Source: DUML01 sp050949905
Lineage (GTDB): Bacteria; Bacillota; Desulfitobacteriia; Desulfitobacteriales; Syntrophobotulaceae
Assembly (NCBI GenBank): GCA_050949905.1
Contig: JBMNGP010000034.1
Span: 186,001 to 250,000 of the forward strand
Direction of reading: 5' to 3'
DNA length: 64,000 nt
Part shown: positions 43,351 to 52,722 of the stretch, one piece after another
Layout: each line of letters starts with the position of its first letter
Numbering within the stretch: position 1 is the first letter of the stretch
The notes under the pieces: model-generated
Told to the model about the DNA's origin: nothing
The model's database searches: none
Seen by the model: only the letters and a program-made list of their open reading frames with translations
Translations under genes and position numbers: made by a program

Positions 43351-45759
43351 ATGAGAGTAAGTATGGAATGGTTAAGAGAGTACCTGGACATTACTATTAG
43401 CCCGGAAGAGCTGGCCGAGATTCTGACCAGAGGCGGAATTGAGGTTGAAGGGGTAGAATCTTTAAATAAAGGGTTTAAAAATATTGTTATTGGCGAGCTT
43501 AAAGAACTAAGATGCCATCCTGATGCGGAAAAGCTGCAAATCTGTATTGCCGATATTGGCACAGAACAGCTAACCATTGTTACCGGAGCTAATAATATTA
43601 GAGCGGGCGACAAAGTACCGGTAGCGGTCCTAGGCGCCAGGCTGCCCGGAGGTAAGGAGATTAAGCCGGTTAAATTAAGAGGAATTGAATCCTACGGGAT
43701 GCTTTGCTCCGATAAAGAATTGCAAATCGAGGCGGTAGGTTTAGAACGGAGTAAAGGAGGTATCTTGATTCTTTCTCCGGATGCGCCTGTGGGGATGCCG
43801 CTGGAAAACTACTTAGGCTTAAACGACCAAGTTTTAGAACTTGAGCTCTACCCCAACCGGCCGGACTGTTTGGCGATGGTTAATGTTGCCAGGGAAGTAG
43901 GAACTCTTCTGCGTAAAAAACCGACTCTCCCGGAGTGGGCACAGGGTGAGGTCCCTATCTGGCCGGAAGATGTTAAACAGAAAATCGAAATTGAAAATCC
44001 TGAGCTCTCTTGGCGTTATGCTGCCTTACTGGTTGATGACGTGGTCATTGAGCCTTCACCGCTTTGGATGCAAAATCGGCTTAGAGCTGCCGGAATTCGG
44101 CCGATTAATAATATAGTTGATATTACTAATTACTGTATGCTGGAAATGGGGCAGCCCCTACATGCTTTTGACCGGGATAAATTAAAAGGCACTATCCGGG
44201 TGCGCTTGGCCCAAGAAGGGGAAAGTATTGTCAGCCTGGATGGAGTTCAAAGAAAACTTGACCCGGATATGCTGGTTATTGCCGATGACAATGGCCCGGT
44301 GGCAATAGCAGGGGTAATGGGCGGACTGGAAACGGAAGTTACGCCTAAGACTACCAGGATACTGTTTGAATCCGCTCATTTCTTAGGAGCTAGTATCCGG
44401 CGCACCAGCCGCAAGCTGGGCTTGCGTTCCGAATCTTCCAGCCGTTTTGAGAAAGGAGTAAACCCTTATTGGACAGTACCTACCTTAGGCCGGGTAGCGG
44501 AATTACTCCTTGAACTGGAGGCAGGTGTGCCGATGTCCTTTACGGAAAAGGTCTGCAGCCTTCCCCCGCAAGTTAATATCGAGCTGTCTTTAAATAATGT
44601 TAATAACGTTTTGGGCGTTAATTATACAGAAAAAGAAGTGGAGAATGTACTGGAGGCTCTTGCCTTTGATTATCATCAGAAAGCGGCCGGGGTGTATCTT
44701 GTCGATATTCCAACTTATCGCCAGGATTTAAAGATTGAGGAAGACATGATCGAAGAAGTGGCCAGAATTATTGGCTATGACAGAATCCCTACTACCTTGC
44801 CCTTTGGGAGCCAGACTCAAGGCCGGCGTACGTCTGAACAGAACTATCGCCTGAAACTAAGAAGGCTTTTAATTCAGGCAGGAATGGATGAGGTTATTTC
44901 CTATTCTTTTGTTAAAAAAGAGCATAATGACCTTTGGAGTACGGAGGAGAGCATATCCTTGCTTAACCCCTTGCGGGAAGAATTGGGAACCATGAGGACT
45001 TCCTTAATTCCGGGGCTTTTAGATATTGCTTCCCGCAATAACGCCCGGCGCAATACAGATCTCTTACTGTTTGAAATTGGCAATGTTTATTTGCCTAAGG
45101 AGCTGCCTTTAAAGGAATTGCCGGAGGAAGCAACGAAAATTGCCGGTTTGGCTCAAGGCCAAAGTAAACGGCACTGGCTTGTCCCCCAGGCCAAATATGA
45201 CTTCTTCTACCTCAAAGGAGTTTTGGATGAAGTAGCAAGGATAAGCGGGGTGGAATTTACTTACCGCAGAATTACCGGGAACAAATATCAGGGTTTACTC
45301 CACCCCGGAAGGTCCGCCGAAATCATTCTTCAAGGGCAACCCATAGGGTTTATCGGGGAACTTTATCCGCAAATGGATGAGCAATGGGGCTTACAAAGAC
45401 CGGTGATTTTTGAACTGGATTTTAGAGCCTTATTCCAAAACCATGACTTGACGATAATCGCCAAATCCTATCCGCGCTTCCCAGCCATCCAGCGTGATTT
45501 GGCTGTGGTTGTTCCTGTGATTATTCCGGCTGAAAATATTAAGAAAAGGGTAATGGAGTTAGGCGGCGAATTACTGAAGGAAGTAGAAATCTTCGATGTC
45601 TATCAGGGCGGGTCTATCCCGGAAGGGCATAAGAGCCTGGCTTTAAGCATGCGTTATCAGTCGGGGGAAAGAACTTTGACCGATGAAGAAGTTAATGCTA
45701 TCTATACTGATATCCTGCAGGCTATCCAGCAGGAATTCGGTGCTGAGTGGCGAAAATAG
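43351..45759 (+). CDS. pheT: Phenylalanyl-tRNA synthetase beta subunit
   Basis: 802 residues, full length. tRNA-binding OB domain (VIGELKELRCHPDAEKLQIC, VTGANNIRAGDKVPVAV), B3/B4 editing domain (NRPDCLAMVNVAREVG, RPINNIVDITNYCMLEMGQP), B5 (RQDLKIEEDMIEEVARIIGY), catalytic-like core, and the C-terminal ferredoxin-fold anticodon-binding domain (RFPAIQRDLAVVV). It proofreads Tyr-tRNA-Phe and completes the PheST enzyme. AGGAGG precedes the ATG. Confidence 0.98.
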   Translation: MRVSMEWLREYLDITISPEELAEILTRGGIEVEGVESLNKGFKNIVIGELKELRCHPDAEKLQICIADIGTEQLTIVTGANNIRAGDKVPVAVLGARLPGGKEIKPVKLRGIESYGMLCSDKELQIEAVGLERSKGGILILSPDAPVGMPLENYLGLNDQVLELELYPNRPDCLAMVNVAREVGTLLRKKPTLPEWAQGEVPIWPEDVKQKIEIENPELSWRYAALLVDDVVIEPSPLWMQNRLRAAGIRPINNIVDITNYCMLEMGQPLHAFDRDKLKGTIRVRLAQEGESIVSLDGVQRKLDPDMLVIADDNGPVAIAGVMGGLETEVTPKTTRILFESAHFLGASIRRTSRKLGLRSESSSRFEKGVNPYWTVPTLGRVAELLLELEAGVPMSFTEKVCSLPPQVNIELSLNNVNNVLGVNYTEKEVENVLEALAFDYHQKAAGVYLVDIPTYRQDLKIEEDMIEEVARIIGYDRIPTTLPFGSQTQGRRTSEQNYRLKLRRLLIQAGMDEVISYSFVKKEHNDLWSTEESISLLNPLREELGTMRTSLIPGLLDIASRNNARRNTDLLLFEIGNVYLPKELPLKELPEEATKIAGLAQGQSKRHWLVPQAKYDFFYLKGVLDEVARISGVEFTYRRITGNKYQGLLHPGRSAEIILQGQPIGFIGELYPQMDEQWGLQRPVIFELDFRALFQNHDLTIIAKSYPRFPAIQRDLAVVVPVIIPAENIKKRVMELGGELLKEVEIFDVYQGGSIPEGHKSLALSMRYQSGERTLTDEEVNAIYTDILQAIQQEFGAEWRK

Positions 45760-45835
45760 AAAATTGTGGTTAGGGACTTTTCCGGTTATCAGATTGGCAA
45801 AAGATCAGTAGATGGTTGGAAAGTGAGGGAAGAGA

Positions 45836-46105
45836 GTGAAGCGGGAGGAGCAAAAAGTCTCTGTGCAAATATTTGGTGAGCTTCATGTTATCCGGGGTAA
45901 AGGAACTGAAGAACATATTAAGAGTTTGGCGGCACTTGTCGACAGCAGAATGCGGGAAGTTGCGCAAAAGTTTCCCCGTCTGGCTGCACATCAAGTTGCC
46001 ATCCTCGTAGCTCTTAACCTTGCCGATGAACTAGCCAAGCTGAAAGAAGAACAAAAAACAGTAATGGAAATGTTGGGAGAAAGCGACCGGCGCCTAAATG
46101 AATAG
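45836..46105 (+). CDS. zapA: Cell division protein ZapA
   Basis: 89 residues; GTG start after GAGGGAAGAG. The ZapA globular head (KVSVQIFGELHVIRGKGTEE HIK...) is followed by the family segment AALVDSRMREVAQKFPRLA and a C-terminal coiled coil (LADELAKLKEEQ). It bundles FtsZ filaments at the division site. It follows pheT, its usual place in Firmicutes. A strong terminator follows. Confidence 0.92.
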   Translation: MKREEQKVSVQIFGELHVIRGKGTEEHIKSLAALVDSRMREVAQKFPRLAAHQVAILVALNLADELAKLKEEQKTVMEMLGESDRRLNE

Positions 46106-46109
46106 GACA

Positions 46110-46146
46110 AAAACAGGCATCCTTATAGCCAAAGGATGCCTGTTTT
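46110..46146 (+). terminator. Intrinsic terminator of pheST-zapA
   Basis: AAAACAGGCATCCTT and AAGGATGCCTGTTTT form a perfect 15-bp stem with a 7-nt loop ending in TTTT. Confidence 0.9.
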
Positions 46147-46149
46147 AGT

Positions 46150-46230
46150 GTGCGCCACGCATGGCGATTAACTAGGTGCTGAAAGTCCACTATGGGGGTA
46201 TGTAGCGACCAACCATTAGCTTAAGTATTT
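46150..46230 (+). mobile_element. Group II intron 5'-end remnant
   Basis: Three bases after the terminator stem begins GTGCGCCACGCATGGCG, then ACTAGGTGCTGAAAGTCC, and later GCGACCAACCATTAGC. These are the GUGYG start and domain I landmarks of bacterial group II introns. No reverse transcriptase or domain V/VI follows, so it is a truncated scar. Class C introns insert just downstream of intrinsic terminators, which fits this position exactly. Confidence 0.65.
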
Positions 46231-46332
46231 ATAAGGATATTGATTGTCTGCACTAAATTAATAATTATGGGTATATTTATTAGGGGATAGTTATGCTTGA
46301 AGGTTAAATTAGTTAATTTTGGGGGTGTTAAC

Positions 46333-46602
46333 ATGAAAGGAATCATCACGGTCAACGGCAAAGATAAAACAGGAATTCTTTATGGGGTTACCAAAATTTT
46401 GGCAGAAAATAACGTCAACGTGGAAGACATTAGTCAGACCATTCGCCAAGGGTATTTTACAATGATGATGATTGTAGATTTGTCGGCTCTAGCTATTGGG
46501 TTTAATGAGCTAAAAGCAGAGCTGGAGAACTTTGGCCAGGTTATTGGCCTTCAAGTCCGGATTCAAAGGGAAGAGATTTTTAATGAGATGCATATGGTAT
46601 AG
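46333..46602 (+). CDS. ACT-domain protein (UPF0237)
   Basis: 89 residues from ATG 46333 after GGGGGTG. A single ACT domain (GIITVNGKDKTGILYGVTKI, NVNVEDISQTIRQGYFTMMM). ACT domains bind amino acids or other small ligands. It is paired with the PFL-like gene 11 nt downstream, a gene pair conserved across bacteria and archaea, which suggests that it senses or controls that partner. Ligand unknown. Confidence 0.92.
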   Translation: MKGIITVNGKDKTGILYGVTKILAENNVNVEDISQTIRQGYFTMMMIVDLSALAIGFNELKAELENFGQVIGLQVRIQREEIFNEMHMV

Positions 46603-46613
46603 GGGGAAATACA

Positions 46614-47972
46614 ATGGCGCTTTACGAACATATCTTAGAAACTGTCCGGATGATCGAAAAAGAAAAGTTGGATATCCGAACAATAACTATGGGGATCTCC
46701 CTTTTCGATTGTATTGACTCCTCAGGACCAAAGGCCAGGCAAAAAATCTACGACAAAATAACTAGATTGGCGGAAAACCTGGTGCAGGTTGGCGAGGAGA
46801 TTGAAGTCGAGTACGGCATACCACTTATTAATAAAAGGATTGCTGTAACTCCGCTTGCTCTGGTAGCTTCTGCGAGTGAGGAAAAAAGTTATGTAGAATA
46901 TGCTTATGTTTTGGATAAAGCGGCTCAAGAAGTAGGCGTGAATTTTATCGGAGGTTTTTCGGCCTTGGTACATAAAGGGCTTGCTCAAGGAGACAAAATT
47001 TTGCTGGAATCAATCCCTCAGGCCTTAAGTGAAACAGAGAGAGTGTGTTCCTCCGTTAACGTCGCCAATTCCAAGGCGGGAATCAATATGGATGCCGTTC
47101 GGCTTATGGGTAAAATTATCAAGGAAACTGCCTACTTAACCAGGGATAGGGATTCGCTGGGCTGTGCTAAGCTGGTGGTTTTCGCCAACGCCGTAGAGGA
47201 TAACCCTTTTATGGCTGGGGCTTTTCATGGGATAGGTGAGCCGGAAGCAGTTATCAATGTAGGGGTTAGCGGCCCGGGAGTAGTGAAAAGTGCCCTAGAA
47301 AAAGTGAGAGGTGAACCTCTGCACATTGTAGCTGAAAATATTAAAAAAACTGCTTTTAAAATAACCCGAGCCGGGCAATTAGTGGGCAGTGAAGTTTCGA
47401 AGCGGTTAGGGGTACCTTTTGGAATTTTAGATTTATCCCTGGCACCGACACCGGCAATTGGCGACAGTGTGGCCAGAATTCTGGAAGAAATGGGCTTAGA
47501 AATCTGCGGAGCTCCCGGATCAACCGCGGCCTTGGCTCTGCTGAATGATGCGGTTAAAAAGGGCGGCATTATGGCCGCTGCGTCGGTCGGGGGGCTAAGC
47601 GGAGCTTTTATACCGGTAAGCGAAGATGAAGGGATGATCAATGCAGCCAAATGCGGTGCTTTGACTTTTGATAAATTAGAAGCTATGACCAGTGTCTGTT
47701 CCGTAGGTTTGGATATGATAGCTATTCCGGGCAAAACGCCGGAGTCTACCATTGCAGCTATCATCGCCGATGAAGCTGCCATAGGAGTAATTAACAATAA
47801 GACTACGGCAGTTCGTCTCATCCCTGTTTACGGCAAAGATGTAGGTGCTACTGCGGAGTTTGGCGGCCTCTTAGGTTATGCTCCTATTATGCCGGTAAAT
47901 CAATTCAGTGCTGAAAAATTTATCGCCAGAGCTGGCAGAATCCCGGCACCAATTCATAGTTTTAAAAATTAA
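46614..47972 (+). CDS. PFL-like family protein (UPF0210/DUF711)
   Basis: 452 residues. Family signatures: EHILETVRMIEKEKLDIRTI, ITMGISLFDCIDSSGPKA, GINMDAVRLMGKIIKETAYL, GISGP-like INVGVSGPGVVKSALEK, and the final MPVNQFSAEKFIARAGRIPA. Structural relatives have the pyruvate formate-lyase/ribonucleotide-reductase barrel, but no glycyl-radical loop is evident here. The reaction is unknown. It is cotranscribed with the ACT-domain gene. Confidence 0.92.
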   Translation: MALYEHILETVRMIEKEKLDIRTITMGISLFDCIDSSGPKARQKIYDKITRLAENLVQVGEEIEVEYGIPLINKRIAVTPLALVASASEEKSYVEYAYVLDKAAQEVGVNFIGGFSALVHKGLAQGDKILLESIPQALSETERVCSSVNVANSKAGINMDAVRLMGKIIKETAYLTRDRDSLGCAKLVVFANAVEDNPFMAGAFHGIGEPEAVINVGVSGPGVVKSALEKVRGEPLHIVAENIKKTAFKITRAGQLVGSEVSKRLGVPFGILDLSLAPTPAIGDSVARILEEMGLEICGAPGSTAALALLNDAVKKGGIMAAASVGGLSGAFIPVSEDEGMINAAKCGALTFDKLEAMTSVCSVGLDMIAIPGKTPESTIAAIIADEAAIGVINNKTTAVRLIPVYGKDVGATAEFGGLLGYAPIMPVNQFSAEKFIARAGRIPAPIHSFKN

Positions 47973-47975
47973 CAT

Positions 47976-48788
47976 CTAAGAATTAAGATCGGTTTCTTCG
48001 ATCTGGAATTCATGAGCTTCCTCTTCGCCTCTGAGGACTCTAAGCACTCCTAAGGCTAAGGCTTCCAACTCATTTTCGCCTGGCATAACTACAACCTTGG
48101 CAATAAATTTTACTCTATCCGCTATCCAGCCGGTTAGCAATTGGGAATGAGCAATACCGCCGGTTAAGATAATGGCATCAACCTGGCCGTTCACTACGGT
48201 AGCCAGTTCGCCAATTCCTTTAGCAATTTGGTAAGCCATAGCTTGGTAGATGAGTAAAGCCTGTTGATCCCCCTGGGCAATACGTTTTTCCACTTCCAGA
48301 GTATTATTGGTTCCCAAATAAGCCACCAGGCCGCCCTGGCCGCGCAGGAGTTTGAGCGCCGTTTGATAGTCGCATTGCTCGGAATAGCACATTTCAATGA
48401 GGGGGGCACAGGGAAGCTTGCCTGCTCTTTCCGGGGTAAAGGGGCCTTCGTCATCAAAGAGAACATCGATTATTTTCCCCCGGTGATGAACACTCATCGT
48501 GATTCCGCCGCCCAGATGGGCAATGATCAGGGTGAGATCAGCATAGTCCCGATTTTGAGTTTGCGCATACTTTCTGGTCATAGCCCGCTGGTTAAGGACA
48601 TGGCTGATGCCGCATCTGCGGATATGAGGAAGACCGGATATCTGAGCCAGTTCAGATAATTCGTTAACTGAGATCGCATCATAAATATAAGCCGGAATGC
48701 CAACTTCTTCAGCTAGCTCATAGGCAATGAGAGCGGCAATATTAGAAGCATGGTCGGCTCGCGGTCGGGTTTTTAAGAAGTCGACCAT
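47976..48788 (-). pseudogene. buk: Butyrate kinase, N-terminus removed by IS4 element
   Basis: The open frame gives 270 residues against about 355 in intact Buk. The remaining part is recognisable from ADHASNIAALIAYELAEEVG, IAHLGGGITMSVHHRGKIID, DDEGPFTPERAGKLP and DAIILTGGIAHSQLLTGWI (ASKHA kinase fold). The missing first ~90 residues would carry the phosphate-1 loop (NPGSTSTK-type), so the product cannot be active. The break coincides with the left end of the IS4 element at 48801. Intact Buk makes butyrate and ATP from butyryl phosphate; no ptb gene is seen. Confidence 0.88.
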
Positions 48789-48800
48789 AATATTATTAAC

Positions 48801-50376
48801 ACAACTTTCCCACCACCAAAGTGAGCTTGATCCTTGGAAAATTCATATAGTAAACGCACATTAAAACAACAGAAAACCTCCGCAGGGTGGTATAATTAAA
48901 GTTGACAAAAACCCAATAATACCAGCCGTTTGGAGGTTTCCTATGACCAGTATTATACCAGATATACAGAACAACGACCAGATGCTTAAGTCTCGTATTG
49001 ATCATTTTTTTAGCCAACTGAATCTTTCAAAAATGCTTCTTAGATGTAATTTTTATAAAGAGTCGGGTATTCACTGTACCACTATACTAAAAGAACTGTT
49101 TTCTTTGGTTTTTTACGGCAAAAATCTCTACAGAACCTTATCCATGCAAAGTGAGGCCTTGCCTTTCAAGAAAAACACTGCTTATCGTTTCCTTAACGCC
49201 AGCCGTTTTAACTGGGAAAAGCTGCTTCTACTTGTGATGACACGTCTGATTTTAATTATTGATCGCCTAACTGGACAGGATCGACAATCTGTACTGATAT
49301 TTGATGACTCGCTCTTCAGCCGTAACCGCAGCAAAAAGGTGGAACTGCTGGCAAAAGTATTTGATCATACCAGCCATAGATTCTGTAAAGGCTTCAGGAT
49401 GCTGACTTTAGGCTGGTCTGACGGAAACACTTTCATGCCCATTTCTTTTAACCTGCTCAGCTCGACTAAGGATGAAAATATACTCTGCAAGGCTAAGTCT
49501 ATGGATAAACGAACACTTGCTTACAAACGGCGGGAACGGGCTAGACAGTCAACTCTAGACGTCATGCTTACCATGCTTCGTGCCGCCAAGGACATTCCAG
49601 CGAAATACGTGCTGTTCGATAGCTGGTTTACGATGCCTAAGACTGTGATCCGCGTAAAAAGAGAACGCCGTGATGTCATAGGCATGATCCGGCTGACAGA
49701 GAAAGTCCATTACCGGTACCAAGGACAGTGGCAAAACGTCAAGGCTATCTATCAAAAAGTCAAACATTCATCTGATCGAAAAAACACAATTATCGGTTCA
49801 GTTTGCGTCAAACTTAGGGAGAACAAAACCGCGGCTTCCGAAGAATTTATCGACGCCAGAATCGTTTTTATCAAAGACCGCCGTTCAGATAATTGGCTCG
49901 CCCTTCTTTCTACCGACCTTTCTATTAGTGAGGAAGAAGTCGTTAGAATCTATGGAAAACGCTGGGACATAGAGGTCTTCTTCAAGGTCTGCAAATCACA
50001 TCTGTCGCTGGCTAAAGAGTACCAAGGCCGTAGCTATGATATGCAAGTGGCTGCAACATCCATTGTTTTTCTTAGATATGCTATGTTATCCATGGAAGCT
50101 AGAAACGCTACAGATGATAGAACATTAGGTGAACTGTTTTACTACCTTAGAGAAGAACTGGCAGATATAAAACTCTCGCAATCTCTGATGCTGCTGGTTG
50201 ATACCCTTCGCCAGGTCCTTAATCAGCTACCTTTGCTCAGTCAGGAAATGGCTAACGAGATTATGAATAAATTTTTAAACGCAATACCACATCCTTTGAA
50301 GCAAAAATTGTTGTTGTGTGCGTGACTATATAGATTTTTCAAGGATCAAGCAGCTATTTACGGCTGGGAAAGTTGT
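48801..50376 (+). mobile_element. IS4-family insertion sequence, about 1.58 kb
   Basis: The terminal inverted repeats start ACAACTTTCCCA at both ends and remain similar for about 58 nt (shared GCTTGATCCTT, ATATAGT and ACGCAC), with a one-base offset. The transposase stop codon lies in the right repeat. ATTAA flanks both tips (48795-48799 and 50377-50381) but no longer target duplication is evident. Confidence 0.85.
48943..50325 (+). CDS. IS4-family transposase
   Basis: 460 residues. DDE catalytic set: Asp in VLIFDDSLFSRNRSKKVE, Asp in YVLFDSWFTMPKTVIRV, and the IS4 YREK signature in YGKRWDIEVFFKVCK (Y-2-R-3-E-6-K). An insertion beta-strand region lies between the second and third acids. The frame is intact and TTTGGAGG precedes the ATG. 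It sits between truncated buk and truncated bcd and reads toward etfBA. Confidence 0.94.
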   Translation: MTSIIPDIQNNDQMLKSRIDHFFSQLNLSKMLLRCNFYKESGIHCTTILKELFSLVFYGKNLYRTLSMQSEALPFKKNTAYRFLNASRFNWEKLLLLVMTRLILIIDRLTGQDRQSVLIFDDSLFSRNRSKKVELLAKVFDHTSHRFCKGFRMLTLGWSDGNTFMPISFNLLSSTKDENILCKAKSMDKRTLAYKRRERARQSTLDVMLTMLRAAKDIPAKYVLFDSWFTMPKTVIRVKRERRDVIGMIRLTEKVHYRYQGQWQNVKAIYQKVKHSSDRKNTIIGSVCVKLRENKTAASEEFIDARIVFIKDRRSDNWLALLSTDLSISEEEVVRIYGKRWDIEVFFKVCKSHLSLAKEYQGRSYDMQVAATSIVFLRYAMLSMEARNATDDRTLGELFYYLREELADIKLSQSLMLLVDTLRQVLNQLPLLSQEMANEIMNKFLNAIPHPLKQKLLLCA

Positions 50377-50710
50377 ATTAATAAAACGCCTTTCCCAGTT
50401 TCAAAATACCCAGTTCCAGCTTGCTGAGATGCATACCCGCATGGAAGCAGCCAGACTTTTAGTGTACCAGGCCGCTTGTATGAAAGATGCCGGAGAAAGT
50501 TACGGAGTCCAGGCTTCCATGGCGAAGCTCTTTGCGGCTCAGGCAGCCAGTGCGGTAACCTGCCAGGCGGTTCAGCTCTTTGGAGGCTATGGCTATACCC
50601 GGGAGTACCCGGTAGAGCGCATGATGCGTGATGCCAAGATTACCGAAATTTATGAAGGCACCAATGAAGTTCAGCGCATGGTAATCGCCGGTGCTCTGAA
50701 AGTTAACTGA
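50377..50710 (+). pseudogene. bcd: Acyl-CoA (butyryl-CoA) dehydrogenase, C-terminal fragment
   Basis: Only about 110 C-terminal residues remain of the usual ~380: QFQNTQFQLAEMHTRMEAAR, LLVYQAACMKDAGESYGVQA, AVQLFGGYGYTREYPVERMM, and the active-site region AKITEIYEGTNEVQ with the catalytic Glu. The reading frame continues upstream into the IS4 right end, so the FAD/substrate domains are lost. It lies 16 nt before etfB, the normal partner of butyryl-CoA dehydrogenase in electron-bifurcating Bcd/Etf. Confidence 0.88.
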
Positions 50711-50726
50711 TAGGAGGAAAGGCCAG

Positions 50727-51515
50727 ATGAAAATAATTGTATGTATCAAGCAAGTTCCTGATACTACCGAGGTTAAGCTTGATCCGGTAACAGGAACTTT
50801 AATTAGGGACGGTATTCCCAGTATCATTAATCCTGATGATAAAGCCGGTATTGAAGCTGCATTAACTTTAAGAGAGGCGGTGGGAGGTAGCGTAACCGTT
50901 TTATCCATGGGGCCTCCCCAGGCTGAGAAAGCTTTAAGGGAAGCACTGGCCCTGGGAGTTGACAGAGCCATTTTGCTTACGGACAGAGCTTTTGGCGGCG
51001 CCGATACCTGGGCCACTTCCTCGACTCTAGCTGCAGCATTGAAAAAGCTGGACTTTGACCTTGTTATTACCGGACGGCAGGCTATAGACGGCGATACTGC
51101 CCAGGTAGGGCCCCAGATTGCCGAACATCTGGGTATACCCCAAGTTAGTTATGTTGCTGGCATCGAGGTAGAAAATGACCACCTGCTTGTGAAACGAAAT
51201 TTTGAAGACAGATACCATTTGATTGAAGTTAAGACTCCCTGTTTAATAACTACGCTAAGCGAATTAAATCAGCCTCGTTATATGACGATCGGCGGCATCT
51301 TTGATGCCTATAGGGAAAAAGAAGTTCTGATCTGGACACTTAAAGATATTCAGGATGTCGTTAATCCGGCTGATATCGGCTTGTCCGGTTCTCCGACCCG
51401 GGTTAAGAAGTCATTTACTAAGACAGCCAAGGGACAGGGCCGCATTTTTGAAGGTGAGGCAGATGAGGCTGTGGAAAATATTATAAGTTTACTGGCTGCT
51501 AAGTTCATTATCTAG
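50727..51515 (+). CDS. etfB: Electron transfer flavoprotein beta subunit
   Basis: 262 residues: KIIVCIKQVPDTTEVKLDP at the N-terminus, SVTVLSMGPPQAEKALREAL, the family signature TGRQAIDGDTAQVGPQIAEH, and LVKRNFEDRYHLIEVKTP. It forms the EtfAB heterodimer that shuttles electrons from or to acyl-CoA dehydrogenases; in Clostridia the Bcd/Etf type can bifurcate NADH electrons to ferredoxin. AGGAGGAAAGG precedes the ATG. Its native dehydrogenase gene upstream is broken, so its current promoter may lie in or beyond the IS4 element. Confidence 0.95.
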   Translation: MKIIVCIKQVPDTTEVKLDPVTGTLIRDGIPSIINPDDKAGIEAALTLREAVGGSVTVLSMGPPQAEKALREALALGVDRAILLTDRAFGGADTWATSSTLAAALKKLDFDLVITGRQAIDGDTAQVGPQIAEHLGIPQVSYVAGIEVENDHLLVKRNFEDRYHLIEVKTPCLITTLSELNQPRYMTIGGIFDAYREKEVLIWTLKDIQDVVNPADIGLSGSPTRVKKSFTKTAKGQGRIFEGEADEAVENIISLLAAKFII

Positions 51516-51559
51516 TTTCCTTCATGCATTTTTTGTGGCTCAGAAAGGAATGAATCTTA

Positions 51560-52561
51560 ATGGGTAAAAATATTTTTGTGTTTATAGAACAACGTGACGG
51601 GGAGATTCAAAAAGTATCCCTGGAATTGATCGGCAAGGCCAGAGAGCTTGCCGACATTTTGGAGCAAAGTGTTGTGGGGATTCTCGCCGGTCATCAAATA
51701 GCTGCTAAAGCGGAATTGTTGATAGCTCACGGCGCGGATCAAGTTCTGCTCATCGATGAGCCTATCCTGGCTGAGTATATAACCGAGCCCTATGCTAAGG
51801 CTGTTACGGCGGTAATAGAACAGTACCAACCGGAAATTTTGCTTTACGGAGCAACCGCTATTGGACGTGACCTGGCCCCCAGAGTAGCAGCCCGGATTCA
51901 CACCGGATTGACGGCTGACTGTACGGCACTCTCTATTGATGAAGAAACTCAGAACTTATTAATGACCCGACCGGCTTTTGGCGGTAATATCATGGCTACC
52001 ATCGTATGTGCCAATCATAGGCCGCAAATGGCTACGGTCCGGCCGGGGGTGATGAAAGCCCTGCCCTACGATGAAAAAAGGAGCGGGGTGATCGAAAAAC
52101 TCACTATCAGCTTTAACCCAGCCGATATGAATGTCAAAATCCGGGAAGTGGTTAAAGAAGCCAAGCAGAGTGCCGATATTACCGAGGCTAAGGTACTTGT
52201 ATCCGGCGGCCGTGGGATCGGCGGCCCGGAAAAACTCCCAATGCTCAAAGAACTGGCCGAGGTGCTGGGGGGCGAGCTTTCCTGCTCCAGGGCTATTGCC
52301 GATGCCGGCTGGCTGGAGCGCGATCGCCAGGTCGGTCAGACCGGAAAGACAGTCCGCCCCAGTCTCTATTTTGCTTGTGGTATATCCGGAGCAATCCAGC
52401 ATGTGGCCGGTATGGAGAGCTCAGACTGTATCATTGCCATTAACAAAAATAATACCGCACCAATCTTTGATGTTGCTGATTTGGGGATTGTGGGCGATGT
52501 CAATGTCATTGTACCTAAGCTAATCGAAGCGCTCAAAAGATATAAAGAAGCAAAGAATTAA
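51560..52561 (+). CDS. etfA: Electron transfer flavoprotein alpha subunit
   Basis: 333 residues. The N-terminal domain (NIFVFIEQRDGEIQKVSLEL, LLYGATAIGRDLAPRVAARI, TADCTALSIDEETQNLLMTR) precedes the C-terminal FAD domain (VSGGRGIGGPEKLPMLKELA, VGQTGKTVRPSLYFACGISG, IQHVAGMESSDCIIAINKN). It partners EtfB. No N-terminal ferredoxin extension is present. A probable terminator follows. Confidence 0.95.
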   Translation: MGKNIFVFIEQRDGEIQKVSLELIGKARELADILEQSVVGILAGHQIAAKAELLIAHGADQVLLIDEPILAEYITEPYAKAVTAVIEQYQPEILLYGATAIGRDLAPRVAARIHTGLTADCTALSIDEETQNLLMTRPAFGGNIMATIVCANHRPQMATVRPGVMKALPYDEKRSGVIEKLTISFNPADMNVKIREVVKEAKQSADITEAKVLVSGGRGIGGPEKLPMLKELAEVLGGELSCSRAIADAGWLERDRQVGQTGKTVRPSLYFACGISGAIQHVAGMESSDCIIAINKNNTAPIFDVADLGIVGDVNVIVPKLIEALKRYKEAKN

Positions 52562-52584
52562 ACGAGAGAATAAAAGGGTTGCCA

Positions 52585-52640
52585 AGCACTGCTGTACTTT
52601 TCCAACAATTATTGTTGATAAGTGCGGCAGTCTTTATTTT
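52585..52640 (+). terminator. Probable terminator of etfBA
   Basis: ACTGCTGTACTT and AAGTGCGGCAGT pair with two mismatches around an inner CAACAATTATTGTTG hairpin, followed by CTTTATTTTT. Confidence 0.65.
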
Positions 52641-52722
52641 TGGTGTCTATTAGAAGTGGCAAGTTTGGTGTAAAATGTTAAGCAGTTGATACTATAAGAT
52701 AAGACCTTAAACGGAGGCTAGG

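Noticed and set aside
47225..47821. 198-codon minus-strand ORF
   Set aside because: Antisense shadow of the PFL-like gene, low-complexity hydrophobic/Pro/Ser composition.
50318..50376. Apparent N-terminus of the acyl-CoA dehydrogenase ORF
   Set aside because: These codons come from the IS4 right terminal repeat read in the same frame; they are not dehydrogenase sequence.
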